A stretch of 64,000 nucleotides of DNA. Source: Primula veris. Lineage: Eukaryota; Streptophyta; Magnoliopsida; Ericales; Primulaceae. The DNA lies in the NCBI GenBank assembly GCA_963682055.1, contig OY821751.1:2294001-2358000 (forward strand), written 5' to 3'. A program made the translations under genes and the position numbers. The notes under the pieces were generated by a model. That model saw only the letters and a list, made by a program, of their open reading frames with translations. It searched no databases and had not been told where the DNA came from. This document shows, one piece after another, positions 18,101-27,179 of this stretch; position 1 is the stretch's first letter; every line of letters begins with the position of its first letter.

Positions 18101-20908
18101 CGCACATTTAACAACGGAGTTCACCTAACTAGGCTACGTCTCCGGGGCACTTACCCAGATTATGATATTATAAAAAGCTTACAATATAGGACTCAAGTCT
18201 TAACGAAAAACACTTAGACTCTCTCTAGGTTTTTCTGCCTATCTCTATATTGCTCCTACTCTATAACTATCACTTATAAATCAATGGCATCCCACCATTG
18301 TTTTGTTTTTAAAGCTCACGTGTATTCTCTCAAGAATGGGTTCTTTATAATTTAGAACACACAAACTTTTACAAGCTAAGTTATCAAGTATATAAGCAAG
18401 TAAAAAACAATCTTCTATTCTTCAATATCTTTTGATTGCTTTTGACTTTATTGATTGGATTCAATCTTCCCATGCATTGCGTGATGCTTCAGCATTGATT
18501 GACTCCAATCATCATTGGTTGATACCTGTTTAATAACCAGCTTGATTGTAGGAGTTAGTATTTTCCTATAACTATGAAGCATATAAAAAGATCATATCTT
18601 GGAAAGATATCTTTTAAGTATTCATGTAAAACATTAACTCCTGATTTTATTCAATCTTTAAACATATCATACTGAATTGATAAGGAACAAAGATTGAAAC
18701 ATGTGATAAAGATTAGTATAAGAATAGAGATATAGAATTATAAATGTAAATGAAACATAACTAATCTCTTTATTTCTTTTAGGAAATCTTTCCTTACCAC
18801 TTTGATATTCTCAATAAACGCATATTAAACTTTTAGAATCATATGAGAATATATCCTGCATGCTATAGAACAATTAACAATTAATAAATAACAGCTATGC
18901 AGATTTACAGAACTAGACAGAATACTGCTGAGCAGCAGGTTGGAACTGTGGTTGCAACTGAGGTTGCAACTAGTACTTGAAACCTTCACTACTGACTTAG
19001 TAGGTTGCAACTGGTACTTGAAACCTGTCATTACTGTATTAGTTCTTAACAACAGTTAGGATTTATTTAGTGAAAACCAATAGACAATAAACAATATTTA
19101 GACCAGAAATCTGGTCTTAACATATACCATCATATTATCAAAGATAATGAGTATTAACTTTCTTCCAACTTTAAAAGCGGCATATATGGTATACATCGCT
19201 CAGTACTAAAATCATAAGCGCATAACCCATACATAAGCCGGTTTAGCGATCCGATTGATAAATTTTCAGCGTAAACATAAGCGAATTTGTGGGAATAAGA
19301 ACGAACTAGAACTATATTATAAGGGTTGGCTGATTAACAATCAACAAGGCTGCTACGAGTTTTGTGACTAAAAATCATTTAGTTTAGCCGATTATTAGAA
19401 CTAATCTGAGTTTCTCTTCTTTCTGATACAGTATTCGAGTTCACCATCCAGTTCTACTTTTATCAATAGCCCCTTACACACAAGCTCAGTTTTTTACTTT
19501 TGCTTACAAGTAAACTAGTTCACAATTAAGTGCCCCAGTTTAATCAAATTTAGATAACCTCATTGTCATAAGTTAAAAATAATTCTGTACTAATTTGTGA
19601 ATCCAACAAATCTAACATCTCATAGAGATAGAGAAAGATAGAGAGACCTCGTACGAGCTAAAAATGGTCGGTTGAAGAGATTTGATGTCAAAAGTCGGAA
19701 TAACGACATCAGTGAGAGTTTCGTGCAACCTTGTTTCTCCTAATGACTCCTTTAACAGCTTATGCAAATACTTACCATTGTATTTGGGTCCTGTTATAGC
19801 TTTGAACAAATTTACTATCCCAGCAAAAGGTCCTCTGTAAGTTAAAATAACATCTAATCATGTTTCTAAATGATCGAAAAGTATAATACATACACCCCCA
19901 TAAGCCAATTTATAGAGAAATTGACATTTTAGTGTACTTTCTCTAGTTTTTCGTTTAGTATTTGGTCAGTAGTCATTTGTATTTCACCATATGCATTGTA
20001 TGGGTTAAAGAGCTTTTATCACAATTAGTGAGTAGATTTTAAATGAAGCTACACTTCGTAAGCAATTGAAAATATAAATTTGGTAGGATAGTAAAAATTT
20101 AGCAAATCCTAACAGTTATAAACATATATCACCCTTCGTACAGTTGTTATTATGTGACTAAATTTTCTTCATAAAAAATTAAAACTGATAGTAAATGAAA
20201 GCTTAAAAACCTTATTTGTGGAAATATTTTCGGGCAATTTTCAAGATAAAACGGCACGATATCTTTAGCAGCATAAATGGGACGATTGTCCTTGTTTGGT
20301 GCAGCTAGCATGGTTGTTATTAAACCACCTGTGCTCGTTCCCGCAATGACATCAAAATAGTCCGCAAGCCTTACTTCTGGTCCATCTATGTCCTAATTAA
20401 ACACCACAAAATTAAATAAAAGAAATTTCATATAGTAGAATTTTCAAAAAAAATTACATGTATATAAATGGGTTAAGTACTCAAGAACATACAGTGTATA
20501 AAGTTCTGTTTGTTTCCTAACCGTACTGCTTGAGGAGTTTTTTTGTTGTTGTAAAGTAAGCATATATTACTAAAACTTATAATTAAATTACAAATTTCGT
20601 TGTTTACGCGTACGATCTTCCCGTAGAAATTGGGAGTCGAGGTGCCACACTATCTTAATAATTAAAGATATTTCTAGCATTACATACAACCTTTCTAAAA
20701 CTTGTACCTAAACTTTGATAGATTATAAGTAGTAGAAGAATTAATATAGTGATAGATTGCATAATGAATCGAGTACCTGTAGCTCTGATTCTAGATTCGA
20801 TAGCATAACACCGGGGATTATTCCTCTAATTCCTCCTCCGTCAATGCTAAGAATGGTAATTAAATTCCCATAATAAGGTGGAAAATGAGATATTGTTGTT
20901 TGCTCCAT
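9145..20908 (-). CDS. Patatin-like phospholipase (acyl hydrolase), seven exons, intron 3 holds element B
   Basis: Exons on the minus strand: 20908-20777, 20392-20211, 19834-19648, 10790-10629, 10425-10123, 9476-9301 and 9220-9145. All introns have GT...AG ends, and the exons sum to 1218 nt, exactly 405 residues plus a stop. The protein has the patatin Ser-Asp dyad plan: oxyanion-hole motif DGGGIRG at 23-29, nucleophile motif GTSTG with Ser64, and catalytic Asp213 in DGG ([11 protein letters not shown]). Conserved blocks include [13 protein letters not shown] and [16 protein letters not shown]. Plant patatin-like proteins of about 400 residues hydrolyse acyl chains of phospho- and galactolipids and act in lipid turnover, defence and storage. 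No signal peptide is evident. The 8.3-kb copia element B lies wholly in intron 3, same strand, so the reading frame is intact; splicing across an 8.9-kb intron may lower expression. Confidence 0.93.
10847..11998 (-). repeat. Element B: 3' LTR (1152 bp)
   Basis: Minus-strand LTR, TG...CA ends, next to polypurine tract AAAGGGGGAGAT (11999-12010, minus). It carries two U3 units with GTTGCAACC motifs (about 11810-11915). The palindrome GACCAGA-TT-TCTGGTC is at its U3 end. Confidence 0.96.
11999..12341 (-). promoter_or_regulatory. Element B: 3' untranslated region with two polypurine tracts
   Basis: The functional tract AAAGGGGGAGAT (11999-12010) touches the 3' LTR. A second G5AG tract lies near 12313-12326 (minus strand), just after the stop of the extra ORF. 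The middle tract seen in A, C and D is absent here. Confidence 0.75.
12342..13664 (-). CDS. Element B: intact extra ORF in envelope position, 440 residues
   Basis: The frame is fully open from ATG 13664 to the stop at 12342. Residues 44-53 ([10 protein letters not shown]) form a strong nuclear-localisation-like cluster. A central block of about 260 residues is highly conserved among the four copies (for example [54 protein letters not shown]). The tail from about residue 385 is acidic with an Asp-Ser-Asp-Gly run. There is no signal peptide, membrane helix or cleavage-type motif, so an envelope role is not supported by sequence. The central block resembles, from memory, the 'putative plant transposon protein' family of unknown function. 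The ATG sits in the element's own repeated motif (GTTGCAACCATG). A TATA-like box and CT tract lie 75-145 bp upstream. Confidence 0.88.
   Translation of the reverse strand: MSSNSSKNPNLDIDDDCTLRDFMNKSPTSPGSKAKVSETSSSQKKRTKKRARKSVEDHPTPTVFSYKSKFHETDPRFWSRTMYRRYRSFAGREIHSERKLNLVSYPHIQVHVEKLLSAVGLDKTISYPDSYYPAVIKEFYANLSSNVFVEGDPAYGRVFLRGVTLDFTPKLINDCLCCPSPTEDDNAEPDLEILALILTGKNNRFDGHSIKTSSLTLCASVLHKIARFNWNPTKQPSKFSKDMAIFLYRIMSSLPINFGNHVFNLIRDFSDSTSQSILLPFPCLITAVILGQVSSLGRNSPISILNEPITDCPSVIYISAKLLKEGHVNDISGEKGKEKEEETSDAPSEKKRGVRWYLKQKLAYNAERRAELDTDDYQIKKLLENLIESENDSDSDGGDSDGDATHSDDGLSISSEDEHEEVVRDRPLRERPPQSNIPRN
13665..13925 (-). promoter_or_regulatory. Element B: remaining spacer with candidate promoter of the extra ORF
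   Basis: On the minus strand, a TATA-like TATTTATAC (about 13799-13807) is followed by a CT-rich tract (about 13741-13757) and then the ATG at 13664. Spacing and sequence match the other three copies. Most of the upstream spacer has been deleted. Confidence 0.55.
13926..14762 (-). pseudogene. Element B: integrase-RT linker and N-terminal part of RT, truncated
   Basis: After an in-frame TAG (14763-14765) the polyprotein frame continues through a Val-Thr-Glu-rich linker, encoded by GTTGCAAC-type repeats, into the N-terminal RT block ([42 protein letters not shown]). At the KKALYGL block the frame runs straight into spacer sequence, so the YVDD active site, the connection and RNase H are lost. 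Reverse transcriptase copies element RNA into DNA; this fragment cannot do so. Confidence 0.9.
14763..15797 (-). pseudogene. Element B: integrase domain
   Basis: The 344-residue frame holds the whole copia integrase: an HHCC zinc site (HKRLGH... CGDC, about residues 45-82), then the catalytic core with Asp in HIDLMGP, Asp in [10 protein letters not shown] and Glu in NGIVERKNR, followed by the FGC and GIFLGY blocks. A deletion of about 10 bp at the boundary with the upstream gag-protease frame (near 15785) shifts the frame, so it is not fused to gag-protease as in element C. It ends in a nonsense codon at 14763-14765. Confidence 0.92.
15776..17911 (-). CDS. Element B: Gag and start of protease, 711 residues open
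   Basis: Gag forms the virus-like particle. The frame starts MDLMREG at 17911. Residues 1-215 are the copia gag domain ([37 protein letters not shown]). Zinc knuckle 1 is C308-C311-H316-C321; a Glu/Lys-rich coiled-coil-like stretch covers about 400-455; zinc knuckle 2 is C555-C558-H563-C568. Protease begins with the aspartic motif Asp624-Ser-Gly in [10 protein letters not shown]. Two knuckles, one far into the protein, is unusual compared with the single knuckle of most copia gags. The part encoding VRSSVATR...[12 protein letters not shown] is built from GTTGCAAC-type repeats. A ~10-bp deletion ends the frame early. Confidence 0.93.
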   Translation of the reverse strand: MDLMREGNAFNKPPLLEGGVNYGVWKIRMRSFIKQQNEHAWKTVMYGWEAPTTIDSEGELVLIPEDRWSAEEDRKSSANSTAINLIFAGVTLSVFRYISHCETAKEAWDILQVTFEGTIKVKSFKLQQLTTQFENLRMKEHENIEQFNGRICHIAHQAGTLGEKYSDAKLVKKTLRSLPERFEIKVTAIEESTDLDNLKLEELIGNLSTHELKFFKHKRPEKGIAFQAKKSESNVCDKMSDEEQLAFFAKKVYKKFYKKKEDDTGSSKNFQKRDNQFKTESRFNNNSTGKWNSKEKDNKEYKPKEIQCRECRGFGHIQAECANTLKRNKNAYITTHSDSDSESNSDEEDDSNFVNFMGIITEKEPTYESDCEQVSTIVTTALETYSSDEEEPSDENITKQYLVLYEKYKCLSKQTLIISKLNVNLKDEVKSLTEKLKLQLAELTETKKIIKLLNVSASDKLDDMLSYSRGSKDISGLGYYGGKSTGKTTFIEAVAKAKANEFDNKVRSSVATRFATRNKTQVFVKKVGSSVTTKVATMNKLNSFRDKNNFRVKLCNFCKKPGHSEIQCYLKRNRKYISQKTWLGSINKNLKWVWKVKEKATLIANNKAVINSLNAVTSNDWYFDSGCSKHMTGTASHLKNVTTLTGNTVVFGGGDTGKIVGKGTLNKPGMPKIEDVFLVDGLKANLISISQLCDNKMIVKFDKERCLITMI
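17957..17968 (-). other. Element B: primer binding site
   Basis: TGGTATCAGAGC two bases inside the 5' LTR on the minus strand; this matches the 3' end of initiator Met tRNA, the usual primer of plant copia elements. Confidence 0.92.
17971..19122 (-). repeat. Element B: 5' LTR (1152 bp)
   Basis: Same length as the 3' LTR with about 18 differences by eye. TG...CA ends; two U3 units of the GTTGCAACC array (about 18930-19025). Confidence 0.96.
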
Positions 20909-20944
20909 TAAAGATTATTCAAGCAAGAATGGGAAATAAGATGA

Positions 20945-20952
20945 TTTATATA
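20945..20952 (-). promoter_or_regulatory. Candidate TATA box of the patatin gene
   Basis: TATATAAA on the minus strand, 37 bp before the ATG at 20908. This would leave a very short 5' leader, so a TATA box further upstream cannot be excluded. Confidence 0.45.
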
Positions 20953-20962
20953 ACCTCGTAGG

Positions 20963-21310
20963 TTCAATTGCTCATCAGATAATAAGCTTATAATGTTAGT
21001 AAAAATAGAGAAATCGACCAAGTTAATTAAAGTTGAAGTAACAAATTAGTCGTAATGACAAGTGACATTGCATAAGTTTGTATGGTATATATATAATTAC
21101 TAATTAATTAAACCAAAGCAACCTATGGAATAACTAATTAAACCAAAGCATTCAATTGCTCATCAGACGTATTTAGAATGTTAGGAAAATAGAGAAATCA
21201 ACCAATTAATTTACAGTTGAAAATAACAAGTTAGTCGCAATGACAAGTGACATTTCATAATTTTGTACAGTATAACACTACTGAATTAAACCAAAACATT
21301 TCAATGCTAT
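20963..21310 (-). repeat. 188-bp tandem duplication in the patatin promoter
   Basis: The block starting TTCAATTGCTCATCAGA at 20963 recurs at 21151. Shared pieces include AATAGAGAAATC, AATGACAAGTGACATT and AATTAAACCAAA. The copies are diverged by several substitutions and small indels, so the duplication is old. It lies 55-400 bp upstream of the start codon. Confidence 0.8.
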
Positions 21311-22443
21311 AGCTATTTAAGTTCTATTACTACTATTTATAGGTGAGTACATACACCAAACAGCTAAAATATTCTTGGTACAGATTTTAATAAAACAAGC
21401 AAGTAGGAAATTAACTTCATGCCATAAAAAAAAAACTAAGGTTAATGTTAGTTGATTCCTTAAAACGGTTAAAGCTAACAAGTGTCCCAATGCACTAAAT
21501 AATAAAGCTAATTATGGTAACATATTTAATAACTATTATAATTATTTAATATTTATAATTATATATGAAACTAATTTTTGAAGAAACATTTAGAGGGAAT
21601 ATATGTAAATTTATAGTGAATAATTTGTTAACAAAATGAATTTATATCAATATTTTATTTCATTTATTTTCATATTGAATTCTAAATATTTTTAATATAG
21701 CTTCAACTAGGGTTCTATATTTTTATTTGAGTTTTATTGTGTTGAAAAACTGGTTTTTAGTTTAATAAATCATAAAATATATCAATTGTAAATACTATTA
21801 CCATAAACTATTAATTGCTGGATTAATGAATCGATCGAATTTTTACTAGTTATAAATAAATACATGGATTTAACTTATGAATAAGGTTTAAACAATGTCT
21901 CGAGAGCACTTGTTAACCAACCCGTACTTAAACTTATCAAAAGTCTAAAAAAATCTGAGTATTTAAAATATGGACTTCCTATTTGGTAATATGGATAATA
22001 ATTTGCAAAAATGAAGGGACAAACTGTACGAGTTGTGAACATAAAATGTGAGACAATTTTTTATTTCTTTTATATATGTTCTCTTGATCAGATAGCATCT
22101 TCTTATTAGAACATTCGCATCTCCTTTCTCAAAATATATATATTTTAAAAATTTAATGATTATGGTATAAAAATTGGCATGGATCATCAGGAGTCATATA
22201 AATTTCTTAAATTTCAGAGAACACAAAATTCATCTTATATACGAGGAATGTATATGATTCAATTAGTGAATATAATAGTAATAAACTATCATGGGGTCCA
22301 TATTTTTGTGGTTACAATATTGTTATGATTATTAAATGATAATAAACAAATAAAAAGAAATAATGTAGGATTATTATAAGAAAATTAATAAGAAAGCTGA
22401 AATTTTGTGTAAATTTAAACAATTTCTTAAAAGATATAAAATA
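21311..22443. other. AT-rich intergenic region with two dispersed repeat fragments
   Basis: No gene seen. A fragment at about 21690-21780 resembles 46040-46145, and a longer one at about 22110-22448 resembles the reverse complement of 58920-59240. Element C is inserted at the end of the second fragment. Confidence 0.6.
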
Positions 22444-22448
22444 TATAC
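22110..22448 (+). repeat. Dispersed repeat, copy 1 (target of element C)
   Basis: About 330 bp aligns, base by base with few gaps, to the reverse complement of 58920-59240. Shared blocks include TTTAATGATTATGGTATAAAA, ATATTGTTATGATTATTAAA and GATTATTATAAGAAAATTAA. It has no coding potential. The class is unknown; it may be part of a non-autonomous DNA transposon. Confidence 0.75.
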
Positions 22449-23661
22449 TGTTAGGACCAGATTTCTGGTCTAAATATTGTTTTATTGTCTATTGGTTTTC
22501 ACTTAATAAATCATAACTGTAAAGAACTAAGACAGGATTGACAGGTTCCAAGTACCAGTTGCAACCTCAGTTACAACCTACTAAGTTAGTAGTGTTAGGT
22601 TTCAAGTACCAGTTGCAACCTCTGTTGCAACCTTTGTTAACAGGTTTCAAGTACCAGTTGCAACCTAAGTTACAACCACAGTTCCAACCTACTGCTCTGC
22701 AGTAAACTGTCTAGTTCTGTAAATCTGCATAGCTATTATTTATTGATTATTAATTGTTCTACAGCATGCAGGATATATTCTCATATGATTCTAAAGGTTT
22801 AATATGCGTTTATTGAGAATATCAAAGTGGTAAGGAAAGATTTCCTAAAAGATATAAAGAGATTAGTTTATAAGGTTATGTTTCGTTTTAATATGTATCT
22901 CTATTCTTATGCTTGTCCTTATCACTTGTTTCAATCTTTTGTTCCTTATCTATATTCAGTATAATTCGTTTAAAGATTGAATGTAATATGGAGTTAGATG
23001 TTTCATATATATATGGAAAGATATTATCTCTAAAAGATAGTATCTTTATATGTTTCCTAGTTATAGGAAAAGACTAACTTCTATTTCCAAGCTAGTTATT
23101 AAACAGGTATTAACTTATGAAGATTGGAGTCAATCAATGCTGAAGTATCACGCAATGCATGGGAAGATTGAAGCCAATCAAAAGAAGTCAAAAGCAATCA
23201 TAAAAAGTCTTGAAGCAAGAAGATTGTTTTTACTTATAAATAGTTAATAACTTAGCTTGTTAAAAGGTGTGTGTTCTAAATTATAAAGAACCCATTCTTG
23301 AGAGAATACACGTGAGCTTTAAATAAGAAAACAATGGTGGGATGCCATTGATTTATATTTGATAGTTATAGAGTAGGAGCAATATAGAGATAGGCAGAAA
23401 AACCTAGAGGGAGTCTAAGAGTTTTTCATTAAGACTTGAGTCCTATATTGTAAGCTTTTATAATATCATAATCTGGGTAAGTGCCCCGGAGACGTAGCCT
23501 AGTTAGGTGAATTCCGTTGTTAAATGTGCTTGTGTTCACTTTAAGTACATTTAACGTTTTACAGTTCTGTCCATTAAATACACTTGGTTCCAACCTGTGG
23601 TTACAACCTCACTTGGAACCTAACTGCAAAACTGCAACTAGAACAGCGGATAGGAATTTCA
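22449..23661 (+). repeat. Element C: 5' LTR (1213 bp)
   Basis: TGTTAGGACCAG...GGAATTTCA. It holds the start palindrome GACCAGA-TT-TCTGGTC, three U3 repeat units (about 22535-22690), a TATA-like TATAAATA at 23235-23242 that could set the transcript start, and CACGTG at 23309-23314. Confidence 0.96.
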
Positions 23662-23663
23662 AT

Positions 23664-23675
23664 TGGTATCAGAGC
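23664..23675 (+). other. Element C: primer binding site
   Basis: TGGTATCAGAGC two bases after the 5' LTR, complementary to the 3' end of initiator Met tRNA. Confidence 0.92.
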
Positions 23676-23720
23676 TTCACACTAGATCTTACTTAGTGTG
23701 GATCCTGTGTTCTAGTAACA

Positions 23721-26189
23721 ATGGACTTAATGAGGGAAGGAAACGCCTTCAACAAACCTCCATTGCTTGAAGGAGGAGTAAACTATGGAGTATGGAAAAT
23801 TAGAATGAGGTCTTTCATCAAACAGCAGAATGAACATGCATGAAAGACTGTTATGTATGGATGGGAGGCTCCAACTACCATGGATAATGAAGGAGAACTG
23901 ATTCTCTTACCTGAAGACAGATGGTCTGCTGAAGAAGACAGAAAATCAAGTGCCAACTCAACAGCCATAAACTTGATTTTTGCTGGTGTAACTCTCAGCG
24001 TATTCAGGTATATCTCTCATTGTGAAACAGCTAAAGAAGCATGGGATATTTTGCAAGTTACTTTTGAAGGAACCACTAAAGTAAAAGATTTCAAACTTTA
24101 ACAGTTAACTACCCAATTTGAGAACTTAAGAATGGAGGAAGATGAAAACATTGAACAATTTAATGGTAGAATCTGCCACATTGCTCATCAAGCTGGAACC
24201 TTAGGTGAAAAATACAGTGATGCTAAACTTGTTAAGAAAACTCTTAGGTCACTCCCAGAAAGGTTTGAAATTAAGGTCACAGCTATTGAAGAATCAACTG
24301 ACTTAGATAATCTTAAACTTGAAGAACTCATAGGAAATCTAAGTACTCATGAACTGAAATTCTTCAAACATAAAATACCAGAAAAGGGAATAGCATTTCA
24401 AGCTAAGAAATCTGAATCTAATGCATGTGATAAAATGAGTGATGAAGAACAACTAGCTTTCTTTGCAAAAAAGGTGTACAAGAAGTTTTATAAGAAAAAG
24501 GAGGATGATACTGGTTCATCTAAAAACTTTCAGAAAAAGGATAACCAGTTTAAGACAGAGTCTAGGTTCAATAATAACTCTACAGGAAAGTGGAATTCCA
24601 AAGAAAAGGATAACAAAGAATACAAACCTAAAGAGATTCAGTGTAGAGAATGTAGAGGTTTTGGTCATATTCAGGCTGAGTGTGCAAACACTTTAAAAAG
24701 AAACAAAAATGCTTATATAACCACTCATAGTGATAGTGATTCTGAGAGTAATAGTGATAAAGAGGATGGTTCCAATTTTGTTAATTTCATGGGAATAATC
24801 ACTGAAAAAGAACCTACTTATGAAAGTGACTGTGAGCAGGTTTCAACCCCAGTTACAACTGCCTGTGAAACATATAGCAGTGATGAGGAAGAGCCTTCTG
24901 ATGAAAACATTACTAAGCAATACCTTGTTCTGTATGAAAAGTATAAATGTCTGAGTAAACAATCCTTGATCATAAGCAAACTGAATGTTGATCTAAAGGA
25001 TGAGGTTAAAAGTCTTACTGAGAAGCTTAAATTACAACTGGCTGAACTTACTGAAACTAAAAAGATAATAAAATTGCTGAATGTTTCTGCTTCAGATAAA
25101 TTAAATGACATGCTGTCATATTCTAGAGGCTCCAAAGATATCAGTGGTCTAGGTTACTATGGTGGTAAGAGTACAGGAAAAACTACTTTTATTGAAGCTG
25201 TTGCTAAAGCTAAAACTCATGATTCTGACCACAAGGTTAGAAGCTCAGTTGCAACCAGAGTTGCAACCAGGAATAAAACTCAGGTTTATGTAAAGAAGGT
25301 TGGAAGCTCAGTTACAACCAAAGTTGCAACCATGAATAAACTGAATAGCTTTAGGGATAAAAATAACTTTAGGTTGAAGTTGTGTAATTTCTGTAAAAAA
25401 CCTGGTCATTCTGAAATCCAGTGTTATTTAAAAAGAAACAGAAAGTATATTTCCCAGAAAACCTGGTTGGCTTCTGTCAATAAAAATTTGAAATGGGTTT
25501 GGAAAGTAAAAGAAAAAGCCACCTTAATTGCTAACAACAAAGCTGTTATTAATTCTTTGAATGCTGTTACTTCTAATGATTGGTATTTTGACAGTGGATG
25601 CTCTAAGCATATGACAGGTACTGCAAGTCTCCTAAAAAATGTCACCATTCTTACAAGTAACACTGTTGTGTTTGGAGGTGGAGATACAGGTAAAATTGTT
25701 GGTAAAGGTACATTAAGCAAACCTGGAATGCCTAATATTGATGATGTTTTTCTTTTAGATGGACTAAAAGCTAATCTTATTAGTATTAGTCAACTATGTG
25801 ACAACAAGATGATTGTTAAATTCAACAAAAATAGGTGTCTAATTACTGATCTTAACAATGATTTGGTCATGACTGGAGTCAGATCAACAAACAGCTGCTA
25901 TGTGTTTGAAAAAGCTGAAAAAGAATTGCCTCAGAATAGTAGAGCTTTTAGAGTCTTTAATCAAAGAACAAACTGTGTTATGGAATCTTATAATGTGTTA
26001 TTTGATGACCTAAAAACTGTTGATGAGAATACAGGTGATGATGAACAATCTGAGATTGCAGAAAAAGAGAAAGCAGAAGTTCAGCAAACAAGCAGTCCCA
26101 TAGAGGTTGGAAGTCCAGTTGAAATTGAAGTTACAACCGAGATTGTTACAGAGGTTGGAACTGAGGTTGAAACCGAGGTTCAAACCTAG
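23721..26189 (+). pseudogene. Element C: Gag-protease with integrase deleted, three nonsense codons
   Basis: The frame starts at ATG 23721 as in element B. In-frame stops are TGA 23841-23843, TAA 24099-24101 and TAG 26187-26189; between the last two it is open for about 690 codons. Both zinc knuckles and the protease [10 protein letters not shown] motif are kept. After the LPQ that precedes integrase in B and D, the sequence jumps directly to [11 protein letters not shown], which lies after integrase. The jump removes about 0.9 kb and keeps the frame. Both ends of the lost segment have CTCAGAATAG in related copies, so the deletion ran between short direct repeats. The Val-Thr-Glu linker follows. 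Confidence 0.92.
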
Positions 26190-27179
26190 AATTCAATAGA
26201 ATCTGAAGAAGAAGGATCTGCTATGCCAACTACAAGCAAGCTACGCTATGTAAGGACTCAGAAAAATCACTCTCTTGACAATGTCAAAGGAGAAGTTACT
26301 TCAGGTATGAAAACCAGAGGTAAAAGAAAGAATGTTGTTCACTTTGCTTGTTATATTTCTCATTTAGAACCTAAGAATATAAAAGAAGCTTTAGAAGACA
26401 GTGAATGGATTTTAGCTATGCAAGATGAGTTGCATCAATTTAAGAGAACCCCTATGAGTACCACCCTTAAACTGTCCAAAAATGATAAAGGTAAAAGTGT
26501 CTGTCCCAGTCTATACAAGTCCATGATTGGAAGCTTGCTTTATTTAACTGCTAGTAGACCAGACCTTTGCTTAAGTGTAGGAGTTTGTGCCAGATATCAA
26601 GCAAATCCTTTAGAACCTCATCTTCTAGCTGTCAAAAGAATTCTAAGGTATGTAAAAGGAACACCTCATCTAGGCCTATGGTATTCTAAAGATACAAACC
26701 ATTTTCTTAGTGGCTACTGTGATGCAGATTGGGCAGGAAACATAGATGATAGAAAGAGTACTTCTTGTGGTTGTTTTTATTTTGGAAACAACCTTGTTTC
26801 TTGGTTCAGTAAAAAGCAAAATTGCATATCTTTGTCTACTGCTGAAGCAGAATATGTTGCAGCTGGAAGTGGATGCACTCAACTAATTTGGATGAAACAG
26901 ATGTTAACTGATTATAATGTTAAACAAGAGATATTAACTCTGTTTTGTGATAACAAAAGTGCTATAGATTTAGCTAAAAATCCAGTTCAACATTCCAGAA
27001 CCAAACATATTGATCTAAGGCATCATTTTATTAGAGAACTAGTTGAAGAAAAGAGCTTAATTTTAGAACATGTTTCAACTGAAAGACAACTAGCAGATAT
27101 TTTCACTAAGCCCCTTGATACAAGCAAGTTTGAATCATTAAGAAGTGACATAGGGGTATGTCATTATCAATCTAATTGA
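26190..27179 (+). pseudogene. Element C: RT remnant fused to RNase H
   Basis: This continues the same frame as gag. It holds the first RT residues ([14 protein letters not shown]) and then jumps to the post-RT connection (RTPMSTTLKLSKNDKG), losing the RT core with YVDD, again in frame. Short AGAGAA direct repeats mark the deletion ends in element D. The connection and RNase H are intact: YLTASRPDL, GYCDADWAGN, ISLSTAEAEYVA, FCDNKSAIDLAKNP and LADIFTKPL. It closes at TGA 27177-27179. Confidence 0.92.

Larger units (their letters stand above)
10842..19127 (-). mobile_element. Copia element B, complete ends, inside patatin intron 3
   Basis: The element proper is 10847-19122 (8276 bp), flanked by a perfect 5-bp duplication TATAC (10842-10846 and 19123-19127). 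Both LTRs are 1152 bp; I counted about 18 differences by eye (1.6%), so the insertion is fairly young. In element order it holds PBS, gag-protease, integrase, the start of RT, a deletion, the remaining spacer, an intact extra ORF, and two polypurine tracts. RT after the KKALYGL block and all of RNase H are missing, together with the first two-thirds of the spacer, so it cannot copy itself unaided. Confidence 0.97.

Noticed and set aside
19612..19809. Stand-alone 65-codon ORF on the minus strand
   Set aside because: It is part of exon 3 of the patatin gene; the frame and splice sites join it to the other exons.
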